From an uncultured Clostridia bacterium (GTDB lineage: Bacteria > Bacillota > Clostridia > TANB77 > CAG-508), in the NCBI GenBank assembly GCA_934129785.1, contig CAKOWW010000003.1, positions 1 to 64,000 on the forward strand: a stretch of DNA of 64,000 bases, read 5' to 3'. Shown piece by piece: positions 53,288-62,001 of the stretch. The notes beneath the pieces are model-generated. The model worked only from the letters and a program-made list of their open reading frames with translations, was not told where the DNA came from and did not search any database. Every line of letters begins with the position of its first letter. Position 1 is the first letter of the stretch. Position numbers and translations under genes: made by a program.

Positions 53288-53338
53288 TACTTTAAAGGAA
53301 AACTATTTTTAGTAACATCCTTTAAAGTATTTTTTTTA
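53288..53338 (+). terminator. Terminator of the agrBD transcript
   Basis: TACTTTAAAGGA pairs with TCCTTTAAAGTA and is followed by a long T-run. A second hairpin without a T-run (TCATTGGTAAATATA / TATATTTACCAATGA) lies at 53203-53243. Confidence 0.85.
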
Positions 53339-53672
53339 TGTTTTAAAAAACTATTTCGGAAGAGAAGAAATAAAGTCTGGAACCAAAGAATTGGTAAGAA
53401 GTATATTAGAAGAAGAAATAACTGAAATAGATTTAGAACAAAATCAAATACTAGAAAAAACATAAAAGACGAAAAAATAGGAATACTAGACATAAGAGCT
53501 AAACAACAATACAAACTGCGATGTAGAAATACAATTAGAAGACCAAAAGAACATAGAAAAAAGAGCGTTATATTATTGGTCAAAAATGTATATAGAAAGT
53601 ATAAAAGCAAACGGATTTGGAAAACATAGTGGTGGAAGAAAATTCGTGTACAAACTTTTAGTACAAATATAG
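53336..53672 (+). pseudogene. Rpn-family nuclease/transposase remnant
   Basis: Fragments in three frames read FKKLF-G-REEIKSGTKELVRSILEEEITEIDLEQNQILEK, then IKDEKIGILDIRAK, then NNTNCDVEIQLEDQKNIEKRALYYWSKMYIESIKANGFG, all Rpn/PD-(D/E)XK family sequence. The N-terminal start is missing, a base is lost in an A-run near 53460, two more are lost near 53497, and the C-terminus is truncated. The first break is different in kind: FKKLF is followed by an extra C before GGA (CGG at 53357-53359), the same signature as in dnaG, truA and yunB. Confidence 0.8.
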
Positions 53673-53728
53673 AATATGCTCAGAGAAAAAAGAAAAATTA
53701 TGAATTATAAAAAATGGGAGAGAATAAA

Positions 53729-55448
53729 ATGGTAAAAACAAAAGAGGAAAAGGGAATTACATTAATTGCGTTAGTGATAACAATAGTGGTGCTTTTGATA
53801 CTTGCTGGAGTAAGTATAGCGATGCTAACAGGAAATAACGGAATACTAACACAAGCCAAAAACTCAAAACAAGTAACAGAAAAAGCCGAACAAAAAGAAA
53901 AGGAAGATTTAATAAAACAAGAAATGCTAGCAAATAATAGTAATGTAAATATTCCAAATCTAAAAGAAGGAATGATACCGGTAAAATGGAATGCAACTAA
54001 CAAAACATGGGAAGTAGCAGATAAAAGCAATATCGGAAATGACTGGTATGACTATTCTGCGGATAGAAAAAAATGGGCAAATGTAGTAACAGTAAAAGAA
54101 AATTGCAGTAATGGAAAAACAAGAGAAGATTATTTAAGTGCAAGAGTTGGAACACCAATACCAGAAGATGATATAACAACAATGTTTGTATGGATACCAA
54201 GATACAGCTATTATGTAAAAAGTGGATATCATACAAATGCAAATGGAACAGGAGAATTTGCAATAAAATTTTTAATAGGAACATCAGATAAAATTATAGA
54301 TGCACCAGAGGGGCAAGACACAGCAATAAGAACAAGTAATACAAATGGAGAAACAAATGGTGGAAAATATGTAGTTCACCCAGCATTTACATCAGATACA
54401 GATTTAGGTGGAACAGGTAGTGAATTATCTGGAATATGGGTAGGAAAATTTGAATCAAGTAATATCGAATCACCGAAAGACAATGAAGGAATAACACGGA
54501 AGTAGTGAAGAAAAATTAATATGTGGTTATGGCAATAATACAGACATAACAATAAGACCAAATGTAACAAGCTGGAGATATATTACTGTAAATGGTATAT
54601 TCACAGTTTCTCAAAATATGTCAAAAGATGAAGCAAAAATATATGGATTTAACAATTCAGAAATAACAACAACAATGATGCAAAATAGCCAATGGGGAGC
54701 AGTAGTATATTTAGCACAAAGCAAATATGGTAATATGCAAAAATCAAATGATGGACAATCTGGAATATGGAATAATCCATATAATGAGGGAATAACAGTT
54801 CCTACCTCAGATAATGAATATAAAATTTTTAATAAATCAGTAACATTAACAGGAATGTCAGGAAGCAGTAGAGATGATTATACGAGTTATTATTCAGTAG
54901 CGGTAGATGGAAGTAAAAAATATAACGAAGATAGTATAGAAATAACTTATACAAACATAAATAATAATGCTATAACCGGCGATAATTATACAAACATATT
55001 TTATAGATATTATACAGAAAATGGACAAAAAGCAAGTACAACTAGAAATATATATGGAATATACGATATGTCAGGAGGTTCATGGGAATATATGGCAAAT
55101 TATTTAGGAAGTGTTACAGGAAATCAATTTGTATCTAAGTTCCTAAAAATTGAATCAAAATACCAAACTCCATATGCTGGAACAGGTGTAACGTCTAGCA
55201 CAGAAGATAGAACAATGAATTATGAAGCAAATAAAGGAAAATATGGAGACGCAATATGGGAAACATCAAATGGCGGTAATGGTCAGTCTAGTTGGAATGC
55301 AGATGGCTCCCACTTTCCATATCCAGATATTCCATTCTTCTTACGAGGTGGATATTATTCTTATGGAGTTGAAACAGGACAATTTTGTTTTAACAATGGA
55401 GGTGGCGGTGGTCACAGTGCTGGTTCATTTCGTGTAGTTCTGTTCTAA
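53729..55448 (+). CDS. Prepilin-type protein with FGE/C-type-lectin-like C-terminus, +1 frameshift at CGG
   Basis: The N-terminus (KTKEEKG then ITLIALVITIVVLLILAGVSI) is a prepilin-type signal. A coiled segment and a long Asn/Ser/Thr-rich region follow. The C-terminal 110 residues (YDMSGGSWEYMANYLG...FFLRGGYYSYG...GGGGGHSAGSFRVVLF) resemble formylglycine-generating/C-type-lectin domains. The first frame stops at 54503-54505. Skipping the C at 54497 reads ...NEGIT-G-SSEEKLICGYGNNTD... and continues to 55448 (572 aa). In-frame the break reads ACA CGG AAG. I chose ATG 53729, with GGGAGAG upstream. It lies between agrBD and agrCA and may be an agr-regulated surface protein. Confidence 0.78.
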
Positions 55449-55576
55449 CTGAACAAAAATGAAATATTTGAAATAATAAAGGGTGAAAAAATCCTATATA
55501 ATATTTAGAGGAAAAAGTAAAATATGTAGGAATATGTAATATATATGTGCTTTTGTGATAATAGAAAAAATATATG

Positions 55577-55616
55577 AAAGAGATATGAATTAAAGTTTAA
55601 CTCATATCTCTTTTTT
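55577..55616. terminator. Bidirectional terminator
   Basis: AAAGAGATATGA pairs with TCATATCTCTTT with an inner TTAAAGTTTAA stem, between the pilin-like gene and agrC. Confidence 0.8.
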
Positions 55617-55637
55617 ACAGAACTTTTTCAAAATAAG

Positions 55638-56987
55638 TTATTTTGTATAGATTTCTAATTGTTGTATAAATAGGTCGTTTTTTGTTTTAGATATTAACTT
55701 AACATTGTTATTTTTATTCACAAGTTTTTTTACTTCCCATAAGCCTAAGCCAGTGTGGTTTTCTTTACCACTTACACCTTTTTCAAATATTTTATCTATA
55801 TTTAAGTCTTTATCATTGTAAGTATTTTCGATAATAATTAACTGTACTGAGTTTTTAAAGTCATTTCTAAATGTTAAATTAATAATTTTATTATCACATT
55901 CAGATGCTGCTTCAATTGCATTATCTAATAAAATTCCTAATATTCTTGCAAATTCATATATCTTCATGTTTAAAGTACTTAAATCTAATAAAAATGTCAT
56001 ATTAACTTTTATGCCTTTAGATTCAGCTTCGTAATATTTTTTAGTTAGTAAATTATAAATTCCATCATTATTTATTACTTCAGGATTTAATAAGTAAAGA
56101 TTATTTACTTTTTGACAATCATCTTCTAGTTGTTCATAATAGACTTTTAATCCTTCCATATCATTAGTTTTTATATAACCACCGATAGTTGTAACAATAT
56201 TATCAAAGTCATGTTTAAGTCCTCTAACATTATCATGCAAAATACGTAAAGTATTATTATAAGATTCTGCACTTTCTAGTTTTCTTGTTGTTAATATTAA
56301 TTTAAAGATTTTAGTAAAACTGTATAAACTTATTATAAAATATGCTAACAGCGAAATACTACTTAATAATGTAACAAATATTGGCAAAGTATCTATATAA
56401 TAAAAAAATGTAATAGAGTGAAAGATGATAGCAGCTATACCTAAAATCAAATTAGTATAGATAAGTAATTTTGTTTTTTTATCAATATTATCAATAAAAA
56501 CTAATTTTAATTTTCTGCTTTTTATAATAGCAATAATCAATAGTACACAAATATATACTATAATAATGTACATCAATCTATAGATGGGTATACTAGATAA
56601 TTCTTCACTAGATATATTAAGTAATGTAATATACGGGTTTAGTATTAGAAAAATTACAATATTAAATCCAAATGCGGATGCCATAATTGCTGCGGTACTT
56701 TTAAAAAAAGAAACCTTAAAAATAAAATAAGTTAAACCTATAACAAAAGCAAAGTTAAAGAATATATTATAAGGACTTGGTATAAAATACATACTAAATA
56801 GACTTACTAATCCCATAGATATAACATATAGAATTTTCTGTTTTGAAGTAGTATTGATATTAAGTATTGCAGAAAAGAGCAATATTGTTAAAAGATTTTC
56901 TATTAATGTTGCAGGTACTGCTATTATATTCATTAGTACTTCATTTGGCGTACTAATTGCCATCCATAAATTATTCAAAATTTCCAT
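55638..56987 (-). CDS. agrC: AgrC-type sensor histidine kinase
   Basis: Receptor kinase for the cyclic autoinducer. The 449-aa protein has six to seven membrane helices in the first 225 residues and no large extracellular domain, as in AgrC. The HPK10-type kinase core has the phospho-His in RGLKHDFDNIVTTIGGY, an N-box ILLDNAIEAASE and a G-box TGLGLWEVKKLV. It overlaps agrA by 17 bases on the minus strand (agrA first), so the two are translationally coupled. Confidence 0.9.
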   Translation of the reverse strand: MEILNNLWMAISTPNEVLMNIIAVPATLIENLLTILLFSAILNINTTSKQKILYVISMGLVSLFSMYFIPSPYNIFFNFAFVIGLTYFIFKVSFFKSTAAIMASAFGFNIVIFLILNPYITLLNISSEELSSIPIYRLMYIIIVYICVLLIIAIIKSRKLKLVFIDNIDKKTKLLIYTNLILGIAAIIFHSITFFYYIDTLPIFVTLLSSISLLAYFIISLYSFTKIFKLILTTRKLESAESYNNTLRILHDNVRGLKHDFDNIVTTIGGYIKTNDMEGLKVYYEQLEDDCQKVNNLYLLNPEVINNDGIYNLLTKKYYEAESKGIKVNMTFLLDLSTLNMKIYEFARILGILLDNAIEAASECDNKIINLTFRNDFKNSVQLIIIENTYNDKDLNIDKIFEKGVSGKENHTGLGLWEVKKLVNKNNNVKLISKTKNDLFIQQLEIYTK

Positions 56988-57684
56988 AAGATTTCAAAAC
57001 CTCCAATAGTTCAGATTTATATTTAGGTCCTACATCACAAGTAGAGCCATCTTTAAAAGTAATAACGCCAGAAACAGGTTCAACATTGCTAATTTGAGAA
57101 ATATTAGCTACATAAGATTTATGACATCTCATATAGTTTTTTGGCAACTTATCTTGAAACTTATTAAAAGAACTATAAGTACCATAATCATTATTAGCAG
57201 TATGAAAAACAAGTTTCATGCCATCTCTTTTAATATAAGTAACTTCATCTGCGTCAACCAAAGTATTTTTATTATCAATTTTAATATATCTTCTAGGTGA
57301 AGTGTTAATATCCTCAAATAGCCTAACTATAGTATCTTCTAATCTGTCGTAAGTAATAGGTTTAGCAAGATAATCAAAAGTTCTAAATTTATAGGCAACC
57401 ATAGCATACTCCAAATGACCAGTTGTAAAAATAATATAAGTATTTCTATGCAAATTCCTAATAGATTTAGCTAATTCTAAACCACTTTTGTTTGACTTCA
57501 AATTAATGTCTAATAAAACAACATCAACATTATTATTGTTAATAAAGTTTATCATATCAGTTGAATTTGAAGATTTAAAAGTTACGCGTGCGCTAAAATT
57601 ATTTTTATTAAATATATTTTCTAGCATTTTTTCTAAACGATCTAAAATGTTTATATTGTCATCACATAGTGCAAAATTAATCAT
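56971..57684 (-). CDS. agrA: AgrA-type response regulator, LytTR DNA-binding domain
   Basis: Transcriptional activator of the agr circuit. From ATG 57684 (237 aa; GAAGGGATG upstream) the receiver domain begins INFALCDDN with phospho-Asp59 (DVVLLDINL) and a Lys in LAKPITYDRL. A LytTR domain follows (about 140-235; RYIKIDNKNTLVDADEVTYIKRDGM, FNKFQDKLPKNYMRCHKSYVANISQI). An in-frame ATG 60 bases upstream lacks a Shine-Dalgarno. Likely targets include the direct repeats before agrB. Confidence 0.92.
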   Translation of the reverse strand: MINFALCDDNINILDRLEKMLENIFNKNNFSARVTFKSSNSTDMINFINNNNVDVVLLDINLKSNKSGLELAKSIRNLHRNTYIIFTTGHLEYAMVAYKFRTFDYLAKPITYDRLEDTIVRLFEDINTSPRRYIKIDNKNTLVDADEVTYIKRDGMKLVFHTANNDYGTYSSFNKFQDKLPKNYMRCHKSYVANISQISNVEPVSGVITFKDGSTCDVGPKYKSELLEVLKSYGNFE

Positions 57685-58017
57685 ATATTCATCCCTTCTT
57701 TTATAATATATAGAAAAACAGGTAACAAAGTTTGACAATACCAAACAAATTACCTTAATTTTCCAGCAATAATAACAATATAATCCAAAAATTCAAGAAT
57801 GTCAATAGAAATTTACAAAATTATCCATTTTATAAAGCTAACAGTATGAACGAACACAAAGATTAAAAGCATTAATTCTATAAAATCTTTAACTTAAATA
57901 AAATGATTAGTAAATTCATAAAAACAGAAACTACACATAAAATTATAAAGAAACAAAAAGGTTTATAGGTAAAACCATAGGAAAACCTAAATTCAAAAAG
58001 TTAGGAATGAAAACTAT
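57685..58017. other. Intergenic region between agrA and pdaA
   Basis: This 333-base AT-rich gap holds the divergent leaders of agrA and pdaA. A plausible minus-strand promoter for agrA is TTGTTA, 17-base spacer, TATAAA near 57700-57732. A small AAAGATT/AATCTTT hairpin lies near 57860-57890. I see no gene, RNA or repeat in it. Confidence 0.4.
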
Positions 58018-58809
58018 ATGAAAAAAATGATAATTTTAACAACAATACTAACAGTATTTGCAGTATGTACAGCAATAGTAAATAATGAAAAATCTGTTAT
58101 CACAAGTACAGGGACAATAAGCAATAAAACAATAGGATGGGGAATAAAAAGAAATAATAATCATGAACAACCAGATGTAGGGTCACAAAATAAAAAGATA
58201 TTAGAAGAGAATAATGGAATTTGCTTAGGAAATAATGATAAGAAAAATATATATTTGACATTTGATGAAGGATATGAGGCCGGTTATACATCTAAAATCT
58301 TAGAAATACTAAAAAACAATAATGTAAAAGCAACATTTTTTATAACAGCACACTATGTTAATACACAAGAAGAACTAGTAAAACAAATGATATCAGAAGG
58401 TCATATAATAGGAAACCACACAGTAAACCATAAAAGCATGCCAACACTAACAGATGAGCAAATAAAAACAGAAGTTATGGACTTACATCAAGCTATGTTA
58501 GAAAAATTTAATTACGAAATGAAATACATAAGGCCTCCTAAAGGAGAATATAGTGAAAGGACAATAATAGAAACAAATAAATTAGGATACAAAACAGTAA
58601 TGTGGTCATTTGCATATGAGGACTGGAATGAAAACAAACAACCAGATGAAGGAAAATCAAAAGAAAAAGTATTAAAAAATTTACATAATGGAGAAATAAT
58701 TTTATTACATGGAAATTCAAAAACAAATACAAACATTTTAGATACTATTATAAAAGAAGCAAAAAATATTGGATATGAATTTAAAAGCTTAGACGAATTT
58801 GAAAAATAG
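58018..58809 (+). CDS. pdaA: Polysaccharide deacetylase, PdaA-like (delta-lactam synthesis in spore cortex)
   Basis: Extracytoplasmic NodB-type deacetylase. The 263-aa protein has a signal anchor (about 3-22) and the NodB motifs in order: YLTFDEG (metal Asp-Glu variant TFDEG, near 82), HIIGNHTVNHKS (H-x3-H), RPPKGEYSE and ILLHGNS. The TFDEGYE form and NEN-type WSFAYEDW are typical of PdaA, which makes muramic delta-lactam in the spore cortex. It precedes the sporulation genes yqfC and yqfD, supporting that role. Confidence 0.88.
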   Translation: MKKMIILTTILTVFAVCTAIVNNEKSVITSTGTISNKTIGWGIKRNNNHEQPDVGSQNKKILEENNGICLGNNDKKNIYLTFDEGYEAGYTSKILEILKNNNVKATFFITAHYVNTQEELVKQMISEGHIIGNHTVNHKSMPTLTDEQIKTEVMDLHQAMLEKFNYEMKYIRPPKGEYSERTIIETNKLGYKTVMWSFAYEDWNENKQPDEGKSKEKVLKNLHNGEIILLHGNSKTNTNILDTIIKEAKNIGYEFKSLDEFEK

Positions 58810-58821
58810 GAGAAAAATTCT

Positions 58822-59103
58822 ATGAAAAAAAATAGATATAATAAAATAGATAAAATCTTAGAACTTCCCAAAGAAGTATGTTCTAATATTCCAAAATTAA
58901 CTATAACAGGATTTGACGAAATTATTATTGAAAATTTTAAAGGAATATTAGAATATGAAGAGTTTTTTGTAAGAATAAATACATATATTGGAATAATAAA
59001 TGTAAATGGATATGGTTTAAAACTAGAAAACATGACAGAAGATGATATAAAAGTAACTGGGAAGATAGAAAGTATTGATGTTGAAAGGACCATAGATGAA
59101 TAA
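58822..59103 (+). CDS. yqfC: Sporulation protein YqfC
   Basis: Small protein of 93 aa of the YqfC/YabP family, expressed in the mother cell under sigma-E in Bacillus. The blocks LELPKEVCSNIPKLTITGFDEIIIENFKGILEYEEFFVRINTYIGIINVNGYGLKLENMTEDDIKVTGKIESI fit the family over nearly its full length. It is 11 bases upstream of yqfD, the conserved pairing. Confidence 0.93.
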   Translation: MKKNRYNKIDKILELPKEVCSNIPKLTITGFDEIIIENFKGILEYEEFFVRINTYIGIINVNGYGLKLENMTEDDIKVTGKIESIDVERTIDE

Positions 59104-59114
59104 AGGAGAATGGC

Positions 59115-60299
59115 ATGTTTTTAAAAATATTATTTAGCTATTTATTAGGATATTTAAAAATATCTGTAGAAGGATATTATATAGAAAGATTTATAAATAT
59201 TTGTAAAACAAATAATATAACAATATGGAACTTAAAAAGAAAAGAAAATATTGAGTTGAAATTAAATGTAAGGATAAACGAATTTAAAAAAATATGCAAG
59301 GTTGCAAAACAAACTAGATGTAAAGTGAAAATAAAAAGAAAAAAAGGATTTCCCTTTTTATTACATAAATATAAAAAAAGAAAAATATTTGTGCTTTTCT
59401 TATTAATAATGATAATAATAATAACATTATCCTCAAACTTCGTATGGAATGTAGAAATAAAAGAAGAAAATGGATTGCAACTTGAAAATATAGAAGAAGA
59501 TATAAAAAAAGCAGGACTAGAAACTGGAAAACTAAAAAATAATATTAATATGAAAGAAGTAATAAATAAAATAATGCTAGAAAGAAAAGATATTGCATGG
59601 ATAGGAATAGAGTTGAAAGGAACAAATGCAATTGTAAAAATAGTAAAAGCAGATGAAAAACCAGAAATAGTAGATCAAGATGAATATTGTAATATTGTTT
59701 CAAACAAATCTGGAATAATAACAAAAATAAGCGCACAAAATGGAACGGCAAATGTAAAAATTGGAGATACTGTAAAAGAAGGAGACATACTTATAAATGG
59801 TTGGTTAGAAGGAAAATTTACAGGAATTAGATATGTTCATGCAAAAGGTGAAATAGAAGCAAAGGTATGGCATACAAAGAGTAAAAAAATAAGCTATAAC
59901 CTTACGCAAACACAAGAAACAGGAAATGTTGAAAACAAATATACAATAAAAATAAATAATTTTAGAATAAATTTTTTAAAAAGGCTTTCAAAATTTGAAA
60001 TTTATGATACAATAGAAACTGAAAATAAATTCAAATTATTTTCAGACTTTTATTTACCAATTTCACTCATAAAAACAACAAATAAAGAACTAAAAAACGT
60101 GCAAAAAAAATATAATTTAGAAGAAGCAAAATCCTTAGGGATACAAGAACTAGAACAAGAATTAGATGAAGAAATTGAAAATAAAGAAAAAATCATAAAC
60201 AAAACCATAAACACATATGAAAAGCAGGATGGGGTTGAAGTTTATGTAACATATGAGGTACTAGAAAATATAGGTACAAATGAAAAAATTGTATTTTGA
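59115..60299 (+). CDS. yqfD: Sporulation protein YqfD
   Basis: Membrane protein of 394 aa, one helix near residues 94-112, with an N-terminal globular domain (GYYIERFINICKTNNITIWNLKRKE...LNVRINEFKKI) and a larger extracytoplasmic part with NVEIKEENGLQLENIEEDIKKAGLETGKLK and VKEGDILINGWLEGKFTGIRYVHAKGEIEAKVWH blocks, as in the YqfD family. It lies between yqfC and an unknown gene; in many Firmicutes phoH and pgpH follow instead. Confidence 0.92.
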   Translation: MFLKILFSYLLGYLKISVEGYYIERFINICKTNNITIWNLKRKENIELKLNVRINEFKKICKVAKQTRCKVKIKRKKGFPFLLHKYKKRKIFVLFLLIMIIIITLSSNFVWNVEIKEENGLQLENIEEDIKKAGLETGKLKNNINMKEVINKIMLERKDIAWIGIELKGTNAIVKIVKADEKPEIVDQDEYCNIVSNKSGIITKISAQNGTANVKIGDTVKEGDILINGWLEGKFTGIRYVHAKGEIEAKVWHTKSKKISYNLTQTQETGNVENKYTIKINNFRINFLKRLSKFEIYDTIETENKFKLFSDFYLPISLIKTTNKELKNVQKKYNLEEAKSLGIQELEQELDEEIENKEKIINKTINTYEKQDGVEVYVTYEVLENIGTNEKIVF

Positions 60300-60312
60300 A
60301 GGGATGAGATAA

Positions 60313-61515
60313 ATGGAAGAGAAAAGCCTTAGAATAACAGGAACAGATAAAACATTTTTTAATAAAATAACAAACACATTAACAAAAATATTAATACCAA
60401 CAAAAATTGGACTTAATGGAATGTTAATATCAATAAAAAGAAATAGCTTACTAAAAGCTTTTGAAAATTTTATGCAAGAAGAAAATTACAATGAAGACGA
60501 ACTAGAAAAAAAATATGATGCAACATATGAAGCATATTTAGACTCATTGGATAAATATGTAATGGATTCAATATATAAAAAAGTGAGAAATGGAACAGCA
60601 TCAGAATTTGAAAAAAATGCAATGGCCAAATACTATGAAGTAACAAGTTTAAAAGAAAACGAATATATAGAATACAAATATAGAAAACAAAAATATTTAT
60701 TAGAGCTAGATTATGAAGGAATAAAAGTAAACTCAAAAGAAAAATTGATAGAAAGATATCAAAAATTTTATATATCAAAGGTAGATACACTATATAAAGG
60801 AATATTGAAAAATTACTCAATAAAAGTAGCAGACACAACAAATGCGTATGATTCAAGTAAAGAATGGATATATACAAAAATCTTCTACACATTAGAAGAC
60901 TATATCCAAAACATATTATCATTAAAAATAAATATAGGATATGATAAAAACCTAGAAAGTGTAGTTTCAGAATATGAAAAATATGAATCTTACACAATAG
61001 GAAAATTAGACACAAGAGATAACATAGAAAAAAATATGGTTTTATTAGGAATAAGTAGAAAACTATTTACTCATAGTTTACCATTAATTGTTGCTGAACA
61101 ATGTTATGAAAAATTACTAAAAGATGCAAGAAGCTTAGTACAAGATACAAAAATAGCAACAAAAAGAGAAAAAGCATATTCTATGTTAATAAATTTAATA
61201 GAAGACTATAATATTAAATTGTTATCAACAAAAGTATATTGGGAAACACCAAAACAAAGAGAAGAATATAAAAAATTCTGGAATCAATATAAAGAAATCT
61301 CAAAACTAAAAGAAACAGATTTTATTGAATATATAAAAGAAAAAGAAATATTATTTATAAAAAATGACATTAAAAATTTAAACAAAGGGAAGACAGATTA
61401 TAGTAAATTATTAAAATACTACAAAAGAAAACTAGTAGATTATGGAGTTATTCGAGAAATTAGAAACTCATACAAATCAGAAGGAAAATATATAAAAGTT
61501 AAGGAAGTAGTATAA
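60313..61515 (+). CDS. Hypothetical protein, 400 aa, between yqfD and ybeY
   Basis: I do not recognise this protein. It is highly charged, mostly helical, with no signal peptide and no clear membrane helix. Recurrent patterns are Tyr/Lys/Glu-rich helices (LEKKYDATYEAYLDSLDKYV; YRKQKYLLELDYEG; KRKLVDYGVIREIRNSYKS). The length, codon usage and ATG behind AGGGATGAG show a real gene. It is 13 bases after yqfD and overlaps ybeY by one base (TAATG), so it belongs to the same operon. In relatives this slot is usually occupied by PhoH and PgpH; it is neither, judged by motifs. Confidence 0.75.
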   Translation: MEEKSLRITGTDKTFFNKITNTLTKILIPTKIGLNGMLISIKRNSLLKAFENFMQEENYNEDELEKKYDATYEAYLDSLDKYVMDSIYKKVRNGTASEFEKNAMAKYYEVTSLKENEYIEYKYRKQKYLLELDYEGIKVNSKEKLIERYQKFYISKVDTLYKGILKNYSIKVADTTNAYDSSKEWIYTKIFYTLEDYIQNILSLKINIGYDKNLESVVSEYEKYESYTIGKLDTRDNIEKNMVLLGISRKLFTHSLPLIVAEQCYEKLLKDARSLVQDTKIATKREKAYSMLINLIEDYNIKLLSTKVYWETPKQREEYKKFWNQYKEISKLKETDFIEYIKEKEILFIKNDIKNLNKGKTDYSKLLKYYKRKLVDYGVIREIRNSYKSEGKYIKVKEVV

Positions 61516-61988
61516 TGGTTGAAATAATATACAAAGACATACAAGAAAATAAAAAATATGAAGAAGTAATAACAAAAGTGTTAGAAAAATGTTATGAAAT
61601 AGAAGGATTAAAAAATTCAAAATTAGATATAACAATAACTTTAACAAATCCAGAAAATATACATCAAATAAATAAAGAATACAGAAATATAGATAGAGCA
61701 ACAGATGTACTTTCATTTCCAATGTTTGAGAAAGAAGAATTAGACGAAAAACTAGCAAACAATGAATTTGAACATGAAGATGTGTTAGGAGACATAATAA
61801 TTTCAATTGAAAAAGTAGAAGAACAAGCCAAAGAATATGGACATTCATTTGAAAGAGAACTAAGCTACATGGTAGTACATGGTTTTTATCATTTGATGGG
61901 ATATGATCACATTGAAGAAGCTGATAAGAAAAAAATGAGACCAAAAGAAGAAAAAGTTCTAACAGAATTGAAAATTGAAAGAGAATAG
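61515..61988 (+). CDS. ybeY: Endoribonuclease YbeY (rRNA maturation)
   Basis: Metal-dependent RNase for 16S rRNA 3'-end maturation and ribosome quality control. The 157-aa protein has the metal-binding signature HGFYHLMGYDH (about 118-128) and upstream blocks INKEYRNIDRATDVLSFPMF and VLGDIIISIEKVEEQA. Its start overlaps the stop of the unknown 400-aa gene, so translation is coupled. The Shine-Dalgarno (GGAAG) lies inside that gene. Confidence 0.95.
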   Translation: MVEIIYKDIQENKKYEEVITKVLEKCYEIEGLKNSKLDITITLTNPENIHQINKEYRNIDRATDVLSFPMFEKEELDEKLANNEFEHEDVLGDIIISIEKVEEQAKEYGHSFERELSYMVVHGFYHLMGYDHIEEADKKKMRPKEEKVLTELKIERE

Positions 61989-62001
61989 GAGAGGTGTTTA
62001 T

